Below, in pieces: positions 23,642 to 38,600 of a stretch of DNA of 64,000 nt. The notes beneath the pieces are model-generated. The model searched no databases. It was not told the DNA's origin and saw nothing but the letters and a program-made list of their open reading frames with translations. Within the stretch, counting starts at the first letter, position 1. Each line of letters begins with the position of its first letter. The position numbers and the translations under genes were made by a program. The DNA lies in assembly GCA_009767595.1 (NCBI GenBank), contig VSDK01008687.1, forward strand, positions 17,811 through 81,810, given 5' to 3'. This DNA comes from Symbiodinium kawagutii (lineage: Eukaryota; Sar; Dinophyceae; Suessiales; Symbiodiniaceae).

Positions 23642-26600
23642 CTGCCAAGCACGAAACCTGCGCGGAGCGACCCATTCACTAGGGGAAAGCTGGGCTTATT
23701 GCAGGTGGAGGTTGGATGATTCACAGGGTTCAATTGATATTATGGATTGGGATTCCTCAGAAATTTGGCTCCACACAAATTTGGATTGAGATTACTCAGC
23801 AGTGAGATTACACAGGTTCAAAAGCCTGGTTCCACCTGGCAACATAGGAATGGGGAATCACCTTTTCCTATAGCTACTGTATTGGGTCCCGATCATGGCA
23901 GCTGTGTTTTAAGCATCTCGAAAAGGAAGGTTTTCATTAAAAGTGAACCACCTGAGGAACCGGTAGTCCGCATGATTGGGCCCAGCTATGACCATGATGT
24001 GGTTGCACTCCTTCCAAAAAGTCTCAGCACCGCTTAGTCTGCAATTCTGACAGGGATGGCCCACGACTCAAGGGGCAAAAGCAAGAACACGACACATTGA
24101 AAGTTGATGAGACCTTGGGTTGCATTTTGTTATATATAATTTCGATTCTGCTGATAGTTGATGCAAGATAAACTTCGATCCTTTCTCTTTTCCAGTGTCT
24201 TGCCTTTTCCTGGTACTTAATTGTTTGCCTTTTTGATACCCAAGCCTTGTCGGAATAGGTCAATAGCCAAAAGCCAATATTGAACTTGAAACACGTTCTT
24301 GAGATTTGTTTGCATTCTATCTATTGAATTTCTTGTGCCCCATATTGCCGAACCCCATAGAGTACTGGGGCAGCTCCACTGTATACTCCAAAACATGGTT
24401 CTCGTTGAGCCACCCAAACACCCGAGGCTGATGCCTTCCACACTTGGAGGATCTTGCAAACCAAAATTGGGACTGCCCCAAAGGCAAGGCGGTTGCAGGA
24501 TGTAGCCTGGCCTTAGTTGGATTCTGAACCAGGTGATACGCAGGCAACACCTTTTGCAAATAGAAGTACGGTTCTATGTTCAATACAGACATGTGGAGAT
24601 ACATGTGTACAATATGACAAAACTAAATCGAATTGAGTGGATATGTTCTTATGTTGGTATGCTGCACATTGGTACATATATTTGAAAACACATTCAAAAC
24701 AAACCACTCATACCAAACAGTAAATTCACATCTGCATGCAGAAATATGCAATATATGTATAATATTGTATAATTATGTATATGTGCGTGTGAAACAAATC
24801 ATGCATAAGTAGATATGTACACAGTACGTATGCAAATATGTCCTGTGCAAATATCTACTATAATAAAAAACTTATTTTAGCGCAAAGGTCCGTATGCATA
24901 CCTGTGTACATGTAAATGAAACAAACATACGTGTACACTGTGTGAATAGACCAATCTAACACATGCACTTCCTTTCTGAAAAAGCACACACATAATTTCT
25001 GCGCAGTTTAGTGTGCTACTTGAGCACTGCACTAGTTACCAGCATCATTGCTTCACCAAGTGGCTGCTCATATATCATCATAAACACAACAATTTTGATA
25101 AGCATCCGACAAATGCTAATGCAATGAGCATTTTGTCATATGAACCTATCTCAAAATGGACAATCACCAAAAGAAGCAACCAACCTGCCAAACACTGTGG
25201 TAGAACAAAATAAGACAATCAGCAATTTTGACCAAACGTAGATACAGTTGGGAGTTGATCCGTGACGCCTGCTGGTCCAAGGCAGCTGTTGTTTCTTTTC
25301 AGCACAAATCTGGCACAATACAGGTCGTGTTTGCTACAGCATTCCCCCAAGTTGTTCCCTCAAATCATTGTGAGTTTGATTGGTCTGCTGAGGTATGCAA
25401 TCGGTTTGGGGGTGAGTATGGCTATATGTATTCTCCAAGAATTACCATCAAGAATTCGAGATACAAGAAACAATTGATAGTTAAGTATGGTGGTAGCACA
25501 ATTTGTAAATTCCATTGATGTAACAGCAGTTGGTCCTGAAGTGGTCATTGTGAGACAAATTTCATCATTTACAAACATGAAAAAAATAAACGTAGGCATC
25601 TCAATGAATGTTGGTACTGCAAATGGTTGGTTTCAGTACTGAAATGATCTGAAATAGACATATTTACAATCTGCATGGTTAGTTTCACCATTAATAATGG
25701 TCAGTGATAAACACTATTATTCATGGTTATAAACAGAGCAGCTGGATGGTGCTTGTAGGTACCACCACGGCCATGAGGACCCCCAAGCATTCAGGCATGG
25801 CACTCGCCAAAGTCATCTTCCCCGTGACCATACCGCGGTCGTTCTTCGCAAAGAAGCGTCCCAGTGGTGGCATTGCACACCTGTCTGGTGCCGCAGACGC
25901 AGGGAGAGGGTACCAGTATGCACCGGTCCACCGATGGATGTTTGAATACATATCCGGAATAAGATGGACACAAACAAATTCTACATGACACAAGTACCTG
26001 TCTCGATGTCACATGATGCTGCGTGCATGGATATGCTCGTGCAATCTTCCGCAACAGCAAGAGTCACACATATTACTGTTCACATACTTTTTGTTGGCTT
26101 GAAACGGCATGACTGTGAACAGTTCAAATTCGTGCAAACAACAAATAGCAAACCAAGCTGGTCACAACTGCAAATGCTTACCATGTGCCAATCTCGTTTT
26201 CTATGCTTTTCCTGCTTAAACCAACCACAATTCATCACACTTGCAGCAGCGACTACAATGGATCAAACCTGGAAAGACATAGAAAAAACAAGACGCGTAC
26301 AATCTAGATTTGTATATATATATATATATAATGAACTGATCATGACTCCCTTCATTTCTCACATTTTTATCGCCATTGCTACGCTGCTACACACAGGAAC
26401 CGCAGCGATGGTACTGGACCCCGAACCTTGGTCCCCAAAGGGCATCGGTACATCTGCATGGACAAACAGGTCGGTGCATGACCTCAGCGTCCACCAGCCA
26501 CACGAGGCATCAGTGGATAGGAAATTCACAGGTTTTGCATCTGGGGGTTCCCTGTTTTTCCCCTATTTTACAAGATGATTGTTGATAGGAAAATGTTTGG

Positions 26601-29600
26601 AAAAACATAGTTTCCCTAATTTTCTTTATAAAACTATCACCTTGTAAAATAGGGAAACGTTTTTTTTCCAAACAATTCCTATCAACAATCATTTTGTTCC
26701 CTATCAACAAAATAAGTGTTTCCAAAATGGATTTTTTATTGGGAAACTAAATGTTTGTTCAGTGTTTCTGCAAAATAATGTTTCACAGTAATAAGAAACA
26801 AAATAAACAATTTTGAGGGTTCCCAATTTTGAGAACCCCCCCATCTGGAAACTGCATGAGGTTCTGTCAGAACTCTGCTATGGGCTTTGCATAGGAGTGG
26901 AGGACCTGGATCGGTCGACATTTCTGCCAAGAAATAGGTCCCACCAAACATCAGTTGCTCTGCAATCGTTAAAATGCCCTACTTCAACAGTTGGAGTCAA
27001 AAAGTGCAAGACTTTAACCCAATAGTCACATAAGTATCGCAAAAACCACCGACTATGCGATCAATACTGAAAAGTAATACGTGCAATAATGCAAAATCAA
27101 CTCACGTGCCAAACAATCTGTCATGGCTCAAAACGAATCACTAATTAATCAGAATTGGCCGCTTTGGGTCTGCTAATTGTTTGAGCAACTTTGAACTTGT
27201 AAGCCAGTTGGACATCACGGATGATAGTCGAGCAAGTAGTAGTGGCGAACCCCCTTTTGTGAATGTAGCCAATGAAACATCAAGAAACTATCGCTACATA
27301 TCGCAACTATCATCACAATCACCCATGACCAGCTAAGTGATAGTTTGAACCCTCCAATTGCAAACAAGCAATCACATGCATTTCAGTAGAGTTGCATAGT
27401 GTTGCAGTATCAGAAATTGTGGAAAACGCAAAGCACCTACATCTAATGTCAAAAGACATGTCATAAGAATACGGGCAAATTAGTGTTAATGTAGATATAC
27501 ATTAATGTCTATTTACCTTTGTATAGATTAAATTCTACGTATAACTATGAAATCAAATGAGTATGAGTAAGTGAATGAATGAATAAATAATTACGTATAT
27601 ATATATATATGTATGAAATAAAATACATATACATATGTACATTTGTGAATATATTCATACATTGATGTGTATTCAAATGCAAATATCTATATATATATAA
27701 ATATATAAATACATATTTGCATAATTGTAAATAGATGTAGAAATATGTATTAAAATATGTAAATCTATATTATACATATATATATATATTTATATATTGA
27801 AAGTCACTTAAATACAATCAAATACACAGTATGCCGGCTTGGAGTGCACAAACTGATGTGTTCATGTGCATAGTTTACTACAGCTACCATACACAATATC
27901 ATTGTACACTTGGTAGTGGCACGTAGTGACCCGTGTACTCAACCAAGTGCGCCAACAAACAGCCACTAAAAGGTGACGCACCCGGACATGTGCCAACAGC
28001 ACCCTCGAATGATCTCAAAAGTAATCCCAAAGATACATCTGAATCAACATCATTTTAAAACTGATCAATCTTGTCACCCTGGTGGCTTTCATTGTCATAC
28101 ACTCATACCTTTCTTTGGCCCAACAAGGCTTAGCTAATCACCTGGTGGCCCCCAACCCAACCCCCAACCCCCAGCCAGGTGGCAATGGAAGTGAGCCGCT
28201 GCCAGGTGCCCTTGACCCGTAAAGGTGCCATGGATGGTGTGGATCCTCAGGGTGTCCCAGGCATTGGAAAGTCACCAGGCATCAATGCTGAACTCATGTC
28301 TGATCAGCACTGACATGAGAAATGATATCAAGTTAGACCTGACTATCATGTGTGATGTTGGTGAATAAATACAATTTAATGATTGTTTGTATCCAGTCTT
28401 TGAAGTTGATCCTGCAGTGAGTTTAATTCACTGACGCGGAGGAACTCCAACCATGCTGTTTGACTATTTTTCTACCGCACATCCAGCAGAACCCGTACAT
28501 AGTTCCATCTTGTGATTCCATCTGCATGTCTTTGCTTCCGTGTTTGCTGGTTCTATGTCCGTTCAAGTTGCTTGCGCAGTCATTTTCTGCCGATGCAAAC
28601 AAATTATTGTTACCGATGGTATTTGCATACAATGACAAGACTATACAAGCAACATCAAGCACCCAAACATGATCTATGTGGTGGTTGATCAAAACAGCGG
28701 TACCCCAAAATCATCCAGTTCATTAATCAACTACAATCCACCAAGCATAACTTGGGGGTCACCAGTCACTGGCTAGGTCGAAACCCTCATATAGTAGTTG
28801 TTCAACCATATTGCTAGTGATTATCCCCTAGTATTAACATGTACTAACCATAATTAACCGTAGAAAATCCATGGTTAAGAGCCAAGCTTCCAAGTGCCGT
28901 TCACCTTTGTGCATCCCATCACACCTTCCTGGCACTTGGGCACGTCGTATTCCACAGGCGAGGCAATTCCCCAGGTGACCTGGGGACTGGCGCGGGCCCG
29001 GGGTGGCTTCACCGATCCCCGGAGGTGTCAGCAGTTGGGATCAATCCTTGGGCCATGTAGGGCCTATGGGCCGTGTAGGAAGCGAATCTTTCTGGGAGAA
29101 GATCTATGAAGCAAATCTTTCTGGGGTTTGCAAGACATGCATCACCTGTTATGATCTAAGTTCTGGTGTTTAAGTAGGGTGTCCTATTCCGCAAATTGAC
29201 AAGGCATTATGTATTCGCTGCAGCAATTGATGAATTGCAAGTATGCAGCTTTGCGTACATCCCTGAGCTGCAATTGGTGGTTGCTTCTGAATATGTATGC
29301 ATGTATGATCATGCACAATAAATTAATGATGCCATATATAGCGTAACTATGCAATTATTATGTATGGAAGTCCATGCACAGTGAATTCCCTAAAGCCACA
29401 ATCTGGTTCTTTTCCAGCAATACAGAAAGCACTTGTGTTGGTGATTTGCCGACACGGTATCGAAGGGACAACTGCATCAGGCTACGTCTACGTGATATCT
29501 GAATGACAAACTAGGCAAAGACTCTTTGCAACCAAGGTGTCAAACCAAACGTGCAACCTTTGTTTGTTGTTCAAGTATTCGAGGACATGAACTCAAAAGA

Positions 29601-32600
29601 CACTTGAACAAACCAAGATCATATCTTCCAGGCCAGCTACACTTGAAAAACATGCTGATACATCCGAATCAGAATGCAGTGCTTGGGAAATCTGATTTGG
29701 GTGAAGTGGCCGATGCTAGAAAAAAACATAACCGTACTCATTTATGATCCGATGGCACTCAGTGTTGGTAGTTGCGTCACCTTGAGGTCACCCGAGGTCT
29801 TCATGAAATTCAAAACCCCGATGTACAAGGTACGACCCCACATCATTCTTCCTAAATGGAGGCACTCCCACAAACCAACCAATTTCCGTTGTGGCACCCA
29901 AAAAAGGGCTGGTCATGTTGTGGAATCATGCCAGTTGTGCGGGTGGAAAAAATAAAGTGATTCGAACCACCTATAAGCTACAGTCGTGATGAGTAATTAA
30001 TCTTGACCCTCTCATTTTATTAATCACCTTAGCCTTTAAACGATGGAACCACTCCACCATGATGAAGCGAGTCATGCACTGTGTAGTCAGTCAATCACTT
30101 TCACTTACACTGCAAGCAAAGAGCGCGCCGGATCATGGTGTGATACGTCGCGTCATAGTCCTCTACCTCAAAGCCGAACCCTGATGCAATGCGTTGGGAG
30201 CAATTTGGCGGGTCAGTAGGGATTCTCATAGCATCCATGACATCCATGGAATCCACGACCATTTTAGCCCAAAAATGAGGGGGGAAGACTGGTGGTCACT
30301 ACACTCAGGGATCCGAAGAGGGGGGCAGTTGCCCACCATCGTCATCTTGCATTCCTATACATTTTTCAGTGCTCGCAAGAAAGGCACCATGAAACGCAAT
30401 GAAATCTCAGGATCAGCTACAAAGGCCAAAGTTCCCAAATGGGAAAAGAAACAAAAACGAAGTGCTTGAATTCCTTGAAAAGGTCACAGTTCAAATTTTC
30501 GAATCATCGAGAATGCCGTGCGGATCTGTTGACGCCCAGGTACCCAGAAACGGAACTTCAAGGAATACTCCAGGGGCTGATCTTGCCAGGGAATAGGTTG
30601 ATCTGCATCCAGCAAAGACCACCTCAGATCAAGGACTGGGACCGGATGCTGGAGTGGCTGCAGAGCAGGAACGTCAGAAAAATGAACAGAAAGGAACAGG
30701 AACAACAACTACAAACAGCAGCGGGGACCATTGGACCAAAACAACTGGCAAAACAATAAGACCAACAAAACTAGAAACAGCAAAGGGACCAGGACCAGGA
30801 ACAGCAGCAACAATAAGAGCCACCATCGTCACAGAAGCCATGGCTGCCAGGGCACATGTGATGACAGGCGATCTGCCCACCGCTGTAATTGCGCAGATCG
30901 CAGGTGGGATTCTTCATGGCCAGCAGGTCGCTCCTCGAGATCTGCACACTCTCCGACTGTCCAAGGACTCTCCGAGTAAAGCCATGCCATCTTCACAATA
31001 TCTGATGAGTCGCAGAATATTGTTCTTTTTTTCATTTTTTCGTTTTTTGGTTTTCTCAAGTGTTTTTGCTTTTTGTGTTTTCTCACGGTTTTTTTTGGTT
31101 TTCTCGAGTGTTTTCTTTTCGACATTTTAATGTATTTTCCAAATTGTATTTTGTTGGCCGAAATATGGCCTGGCCAAATGAATGTACTAAATAGTGTAGT
31201 GAAATGAACAAATTCATAATCTGGAGGCAGAAATGCATTGTATACTGTATTTTGCATGGTGTTGTGCTATAGTCAAACAATAGAATAACATCCAACTTGT
31301 CAGCACCCTTATTTGATATATAGAGTTGCGGGCCGTGGGGGGGGGGGCGCTGACTGTCTACATATATATATATATATGTATATATGTATATAATATATAA
31401 ATATATAAACATATATATAAACACAAATATAGAAATAAATCAATATATATATATAAATATATATATATATTAAACTAATATAACGAATTAATTAACATAT
31501 ATATATATAAATAAATATATATTTATATGAAACTCATATAATTAGTTAATGAATATATGTATATATAAATAAAAAAATATATAATATAAATAAATATCAA
31601 CAAGGTGTGTTTAACCTCATCACTTGCCATCACTTCCCGGGGCCACGGCTCCTGGGCTGTTGAGCGCAGTGATTGTTGAAGGCCACAGATCCAGAGCCCT
31701 GGTCTCCTGGCCCTGAACAAGGAACCACCATGGCTTCACCATGGCTTCACCATGCCATCACTGCAGTCACCATGAACGAATGGTTAGTAATGGTTAAAAC
31801 TGATGGTTAACTGATGGTTAGTTGAATCTGTTGAAGATTAAAATGCACAAAATTGGTCAAAATTGCACAAAGGTAGTCTGTCAGTGTTGTTTATCACTCA
31901 TCCACATCATGATTTCCAAGCATTATCACCGACCACTTCGCATTCTCAGAGATTCATGAGACTTTTTGGAGGTTTTGGGTTTCGACACAAGGTGGCTTGG
32001 GGATACGCTGGCACAAACCTACTTGGAGCATGAAGACATGATTGATTCGACACCCCAGTTGTTGCTGCGTGTCACCTCACTACTTCATCTTGAATCACAT
32101 TTCAGATTCTTTCAGATCGCTAGACTTCTATCATCTTCTACTCTTCGCCATTTCCCCAAATGTCTCCAGTGAAAAACTTGCAGCACATCACCTGGTTTCC
32201 ATGCTGCTCCTCGCCTGCTGGGGTGTACTGGAGGGTCCCTTTGGCATCACCAAAGGCCACAGCAGCGCCTTTACAAAGACAGGCACCAGAGGATGTCGGC
32301 AGCAAGGTCAAGAGCCCAATGGTGCGATGCTTGTGGTAGGACAACGTGGGGCCTCAGCACGACAGCAGAGCTAAGACATAGCTGGGGCCGCTGCACCGGT
32401 CACCCGGTTCGTACAAGCTTCGGTGACCAAGGCCTTGATTGGATCCAAAATGGGGAGATGGTGGCCAGCGATCAGTCATGAACATGGGTGGCTTTCCCAG
32501 CTGTGAATCACTGACCGATTGAGATGTCTTTGGCATCATGGTGGTTGGCAGCAAGGAAACATTGGTAATGAACTAGCCGTTTTCGACATGTCGGCTGAAT

Positions 32601-35600
32601 TCTACTGTTATCTAGGTATATATGTACATACCTCTCACATCAAACAACAAGCAAAAATATACAGTTACACAACCCAGTTTCCAATTCCTAGAATGGCATT
32701 TGGAGCATGAAGTGAACTCAAACAAATGAACGAAACTGCCTGATTCACTCACGAGGTGCCACGAAGGGCGACAAATAAACCACGATACTCCAGAACCTCT
32801 ATGGTCTTCCGACACTACAGTCATTTATTTTGTGGGCTACTCCCTGTGAACAGTCTAGGAACCTTTTTTCATTGCCAATTGAATTCTGACCTCAACCGGT
32901 GGTATGAGGATCACTTCACAAGGGAAAGAAAGGCCAAAGAACCGCTGCCCACTGCGTTGATGAAGTTGATCTGCGCCCCACCATCCTGGCTCCAAAGAAT
33001 CATTCAACACATCGGTTGCGATTCATGGGGATCAACTGATGAAGTCATCGGGTCATAAGAACTGAAACTGATGAAGTTCATAGGGACTGAAACTGATGAA
33101 GTCGCCATTCGAGTTGTCCTTTTGTCAGATCAACATCTGTCAGTTCACCATGTCAACTTATGAACAGCGGTGATGAAATATCAACCCACCATGAACATCA
33201 ACCTCTGAGAAACTGCCAGGGCGCCTCCAGCGGTTTGAAGCTGTAGTAGTCACGAGAAGCGCCTGGGACCAGCGAGATGCTGTCCATCTCATGATTGATC
33301 ATGATTGACCATAGTACCCAGTAATTATCGACCAAAATTTTCAACCATAGCATAAAGCGTTTGACCATGGTTCATCATAATTGAACCTGTGATCAACCAT
33401 TTTCAAGCCATTCCTTCACAATCACAGCACAGCCTGCCACCGTGCGCGGCAAGCGGAAGCGCACCTTTCAAGGACCGCGTGAGAACCACAGACCTCGTCG
33501 AAGCAATGACCTGAAACACAGAAGGACCCAGTGATGGCTGACAATCTGATTCGTAATGGCTAAGAACTTAATACAACTTAGATGATGGTAAGTTCAAACA
33601 ACCTGCTTCATAATTTGATTTATAATGGTTCATAAGTTAATAATGATGGTTCAGTTGTGACTAAATAATGGTGTAAAATGGTTGAACAATTAATAGTTTG
33701 GTTAGTGCAGTACTGGTTGACAATATGGTTAATTGCAAAGTTTATCTACTCAATGCGGGTCAATGATTCTGGTTGACAAGCGTATTACTCTGTAGTAGTT
33801 CATAATCTGGTTGGTTATCACTTGTCTGCAATTGTTGACCATCTGGGAAATTATTAATAACGCTTAATCATACGCTTAATATTAGTTCAATAATTCATGT
33901 AACTTGGCTGCGGTTATATGATGGCTGAATATGCTGAAATGCTCACACTGATTAAATGCCGACATCGCTAACATGAAGTAAAAAATAGGCCGGTAACCCA
34001 TTGTGCAAAGCTTTCATTGAAGAGTTCTGTTATGTTAGGGATCTGTTTGGATGAAACCAACGCGGATCTACAAACAAACGGTGGGACGCACAACCAACAA
34101 AACACAGAAACAGCAAATAGTCATGTGGCGTTCTCAACCATAGGAATAACATTGGCTGTGAATCGTGACACCCTGCCCAGAACTATCAATATACAGCAAC
34201 AGTACTTATGGGGTCTTAGTTTGCGCTTGTAAATTGTGGACAAGTTTGCGAAGGGAACAAGAAGTATGGCGTGGCCATGGTTCCGAGCAACCAAGCAAAA
34301 AGCCATTCTGTCCATCTCAACAGACCTGGATCTTTGCAAGCAATCTAACCAGATCTGAAAAACAGATACGTGTCATGGTCTACACATCATCTGGCCACTA
34401 TAGGAATTCAATATATCATGCTACAAATAACTGGGTTTTCAAACAGTTCGACAAGGAGTACACAGTAGCAAAAGAAGCAGTGGCTGGGAACAACGATGAA
34501 TCGGCAAATTCATCCTTCCAAGTAGATTCGATAAGGATCTAAAGTGTTCCATGGCTGAAACATAATTGAAAATTGTTGGGGGTGCAAAAAGTAAAAATCC
34601 ACATGTGGATTTACAAACTTGCAGCATACAAGAACATATTGTCATTGACACGGAGATTCAGATTTTGAAAAAAAACAATAAAGGTGTGTTCTCGTAAAGT
34701 AGCTATGGTGCACAAACGTGAACATGGTCGCAAGAAATCAGCATATATATATATATATATGCACTATTACTCCAGTAGATATGCATATACTCACAACCAT
34801 AGAGATGCAAGCAACATACTTCAATGAGGCAAAGGAACACTTTGTAAAGCAATAGACACCATATGGCAAAGATATACATTATAAAGATAAACACGCAGTA
34901 CTATATCTGTGAGAATTCCCCAACCATGATGCAACCCCAAACCTGCCAGGTGAATGATCATGTTCAACGGAGACCTACACCCATTACGCATAGGCCTCTG
35001 AATACACTCCTTGTGAACAACATCCCCAGTAACGGAACATCCCGACAAAAATGTGAACATCCCAAGAAACGGAACCTCCCAAAAAAAATGAACATCCCAA
35101 AAAGTGGGAACACTTCACGGTCGAAGTCTTGGAATGTTCACCTACCCATCGTTTTGATGTCCGGACCCATGGACACCAGCTGAACACTTCCTTGCCGAAC
35201 CTTGGATTCCACCACCTTCACAGAAGCCTTCAGCCTCAGCCAGCGAACGCTCATCGGGTCAATCTCATCACTGGTCTGGGCGGTGAATGAATAACTGGTT
35301 GGTGGTTGAACCACCCCTGTGAAAAATATTAGTCAACCGACCATTTGTTCATTATTGCAAGTTTGAAACCACCAACCAAATAAGCTGATAGTAGTGATCA
35401 TTCAATCATGTGATGAGCCCACTAGTCTCATTACTAGGTGAATGATAGTAATCTTATGAACTCCCAGTCTACGTCATGCTCAGGAAACCTGTCAGGTATG
35501 ACGCCCGAGCTGTCCGGCAATCATCATCCGATTGGAGATTGTTTTAATACCCCTCAATTGGTGCGCTAGTGCCGACCCCGTGAACCAGGAGCAGTCAATC

Positions 35601-38600
35601 TTGACAGAAACCCAGGTCACAGGGCTCGTCACTGCCGAGTGGGTTTGCTTCTCTCCCTCTCTCTCTACCTTTCCGTCTCCCTCTCTACATAAGTATTGGA
35701 ACTGATGATTTTATGATGATGTATGCTGTACGCAGGTTAACACGGACATACAAACAAATGAATTGATTATGTGATGCAAACACACAACATACATTGTATA
35801 CATGCATCATGTATGGGTAGATGCATGCACATAATGCAAATTTGATTTCATGATTAATGATATTTAGTAAATTTAATGTGATGTGGATGCATAATTGCGC
35901 ACAATATATTATATAGATCTTCCTAATAATTCACAATTTGGTGCCTCCCAAAAAAATCATCGGGCGGACACAACTACCTGTGCCAGTTGTGGCAAGTTGC
36001 AGGGTGCCGGGTTGGTGATAGCCGAGTTTTCGTTCGGTGACGTCTCCATGTCCATCCACAATGATGGCCCTTGGACAGGCAAGGGGCCAACCACTTACGG
36101 AGGATGGGACATGGGCTACCAAGTTCAGAGCTGGACATGGGGCAAGGCCAAACTTGAGCTTCTTAGGATCATGCAAACCTTGATTCTTATATAACTTCTG
36201 CTAAATTAACCTGGAAGGTTGATTACTGATAGGAAGTGTTCAACTTCTAGGCTTCCAAATTAGTTTCGCGGAGGGTAACCAAATGGTCATGTTTCAAAGT
36301 AAAGAACATGTCAAGTGGAAGATTCTGACGGTCGTACAAACAAATTCATTGGCTTGATGCCGGACAAACCGAGGCCTGCCACCGCTGTACATCGGCCGTT
36401 TGGGTGATGGTTGAGTGGCACTATAAGAATTGCCAGTATAATTGGTCATCTGTTTGTAGATGATTGGCTACTGATGATCAACAGCAACGAGCGGCAGCAA
36501 CACCATAGAGCCACCAAACTTGGTGTACCCAACACGAAACTATCATAGCAACAGAAAAATAACCCTTAGCCAAAAGGCAACGCATCTAGAAACGGTGGCC
36601 TTTCCACTGCCAGGATAGTTGGAAAGCAAGGACAATTATCCCAAATACTCAATCTATTTCTTTTGGCCCCAATTTCGATGCTGTCCTGCATCATCAAGTT
36701 CCAGATCTGAATGACTATGGACCAACAAATGGATAAGTGCTCAAAGCCCCTGCATCATCCCCTTCTGGTGATAGGAATTACCATCATGGCCTACTCCAAA
36801 ACCTGCCAAATGAGGCACATTGCACGACCTACTACAAGTCAATCAACCAGAACTCCAAATTCCCAACAACACGCCGCGCCCTCCAAAATAATCTATATAG
36901 ATGATCTAGCTGATTCCGTCAACATCATGACACTCGCGATGGGATTCCAATTTCATTGATGACACTGATATGCACGCCTATATACGCAACTATCTGCTAC
37001 GTACATTCTGAATCATCCTCCGCTGTATGGTGGTCTCTCAACATAGGGGTCTCCCAAATCATCCAATATGGATTGTTATAGCAATAAATCATCCACCCTA
37101 TTCTAAAACAGCGATAAAACAAAAGTGGACCTCAGCGATATTGCTGTCACAGATGGAGGGCTCAGCTATGTGTGTGCGAACTAAGTCCCTCCAAAATACA
37201 TGTCAAACAACTAAACATGATGGAAACAAAATACATCGAATCTAATCAAACCTATCAATCTAGTGAAGAATTTGGAAGACAGGTTGGACAGCCCATGTGC
37301 CATTTATTGATCTATATGCTTGGTAATCCATTCATCCAATCCAATAGTACTTGAATTACTTCTAGTAAACAAACTAAACCTGACCCATATCCAATCTAAT
37401 CTAACCTATCTGTGCTTATTTCCACTTCTCACATCTTGCCACAGCCCAGGTGCCATGGTTGGTCCGCCATGCTCTGAGTGTGGAAGCCCACGCCGAACCA
37501 CACGTCGCTGGGCCCCTGCAGCGAAATTCTGGCTACGTCTGTCGACAAATCCTCGGTTGGCGGTTGGATGACCTGGAAGCTTCAAATGGTTGGTTAACCA
37601 ATGGTTCAGCTAGTTAATGACTAATGTTATTTGATGTTAATTGCAATAATTATTGACAATGGTTATCATGTTTATGAAAGTCTAGGAACTTTAAAATGAC
37701 TTAGTAAATTTGAATTAGCAAATATCTTCACCATAACATTATTTGTAAAAACATTTGCCAGTGAATCAATTTGTAGCATGAATCATTGACTCAAACTCAA
37801 ACCTGAAACCTGTCAATGACTAATCATCAAAAACACTCGTCACTGAATGCGCCTATCATTGACCAAATGTCTACCTTATCATTGATCTTCAGCTAGTTGA
37901 CTACTTCCAAGCATCCAATTCCACGGACACGTTCACCAAAGGGTTGCTGTTGCCGACAAAATGTTGCGCGCCAGAACCACCTGCGCGCAAGGTGGCAGCT
38001 GCGGATACTGGCTTCAGGGAAACCATGTGGGGCGCTTATGTGGGGCAATAATGATCAGTGCGAAGAAGAATAGCAAGAACGTGATCATATTTGGCTATAC
38101 CATATTTTATATATGTATATATATATATATATATATTTTTTTTTTTATTGATCTAAATATATAGATGATATATATATATATATATGTATATAGTTAAATA
38201 TATAATATACCATTCTTGTCACGTTCCCTAGTTAGTACGTTCTGATATTCTTACTTGTTATTTCTATCCAGCTAGCAAGAAAACGGGAGAGATATTCTGC
38301 ATAGATTATTTGGATACATAATCAATGGTTGGCACACGTTGAGATTAAACAAATGAACTTGCCTGCACTTTCCCAGGTAAAATTAGTTTAGAGAGTAGTG
38401 TAGAGTTGCTGCCAAGTTGACGTAAAGTAACAGCCTCCTATCCTGAAGTCAATCCGTCGGGTACGGATCACCAGTGCCTCCCAACAGAAACTACCCATGA
38501 CCATCCCCGTGCGTCAAGGTGAAGCACAGTAGCATTGAGCGACGATCACCAGGCATCTTTGCTTACAACGAAGGAGTCCATCACAGGCCGAAGCTGGGAC

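Noticed and set aside
24024..24604. Overlapping minus ORFs first read as a LINE reverse-transcriptase tail
   Set aside because: On re-reading, 24422-24506 is exon 31 of the DOMON gene and the rest is intron; no reverse-transcriptase motif is present.
25964..26578. 204-codon plus-strand ORF
   Set aside because: It includes an (AT)n stretch, lacks codon bias and overlaps micro-exon 29 in antisense.
25704..29109. Four plus-strand exon candidates with good splice sites and matching phases
   Set aside because: The same islands encode exons 27-30 on the minus strand with recognisable family motifs, which is stronger evidence than phase alone.
30399..31130. Plus-strand ORFs resembling a retroelement gag region
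   Set aside because: Exons 24 and 25 of the DOMON gene occupy this DNA on the minus strand; the rest is intron with T-rich tracts.
34165..34542. 125-codon plus-strand ORF
   Set aside because: Somewhat protein-like but isolated in an intron, with no GC bias, homology cue or splice partner.
35895..36194. 99-codon plus-strand ORF with protein-like sequence
   Set aside because: The minus strand here encodes the DOMON motif AIIVDGHGDVTERKL in phase with neighbouring exons, so the plus ORF is its shadow.
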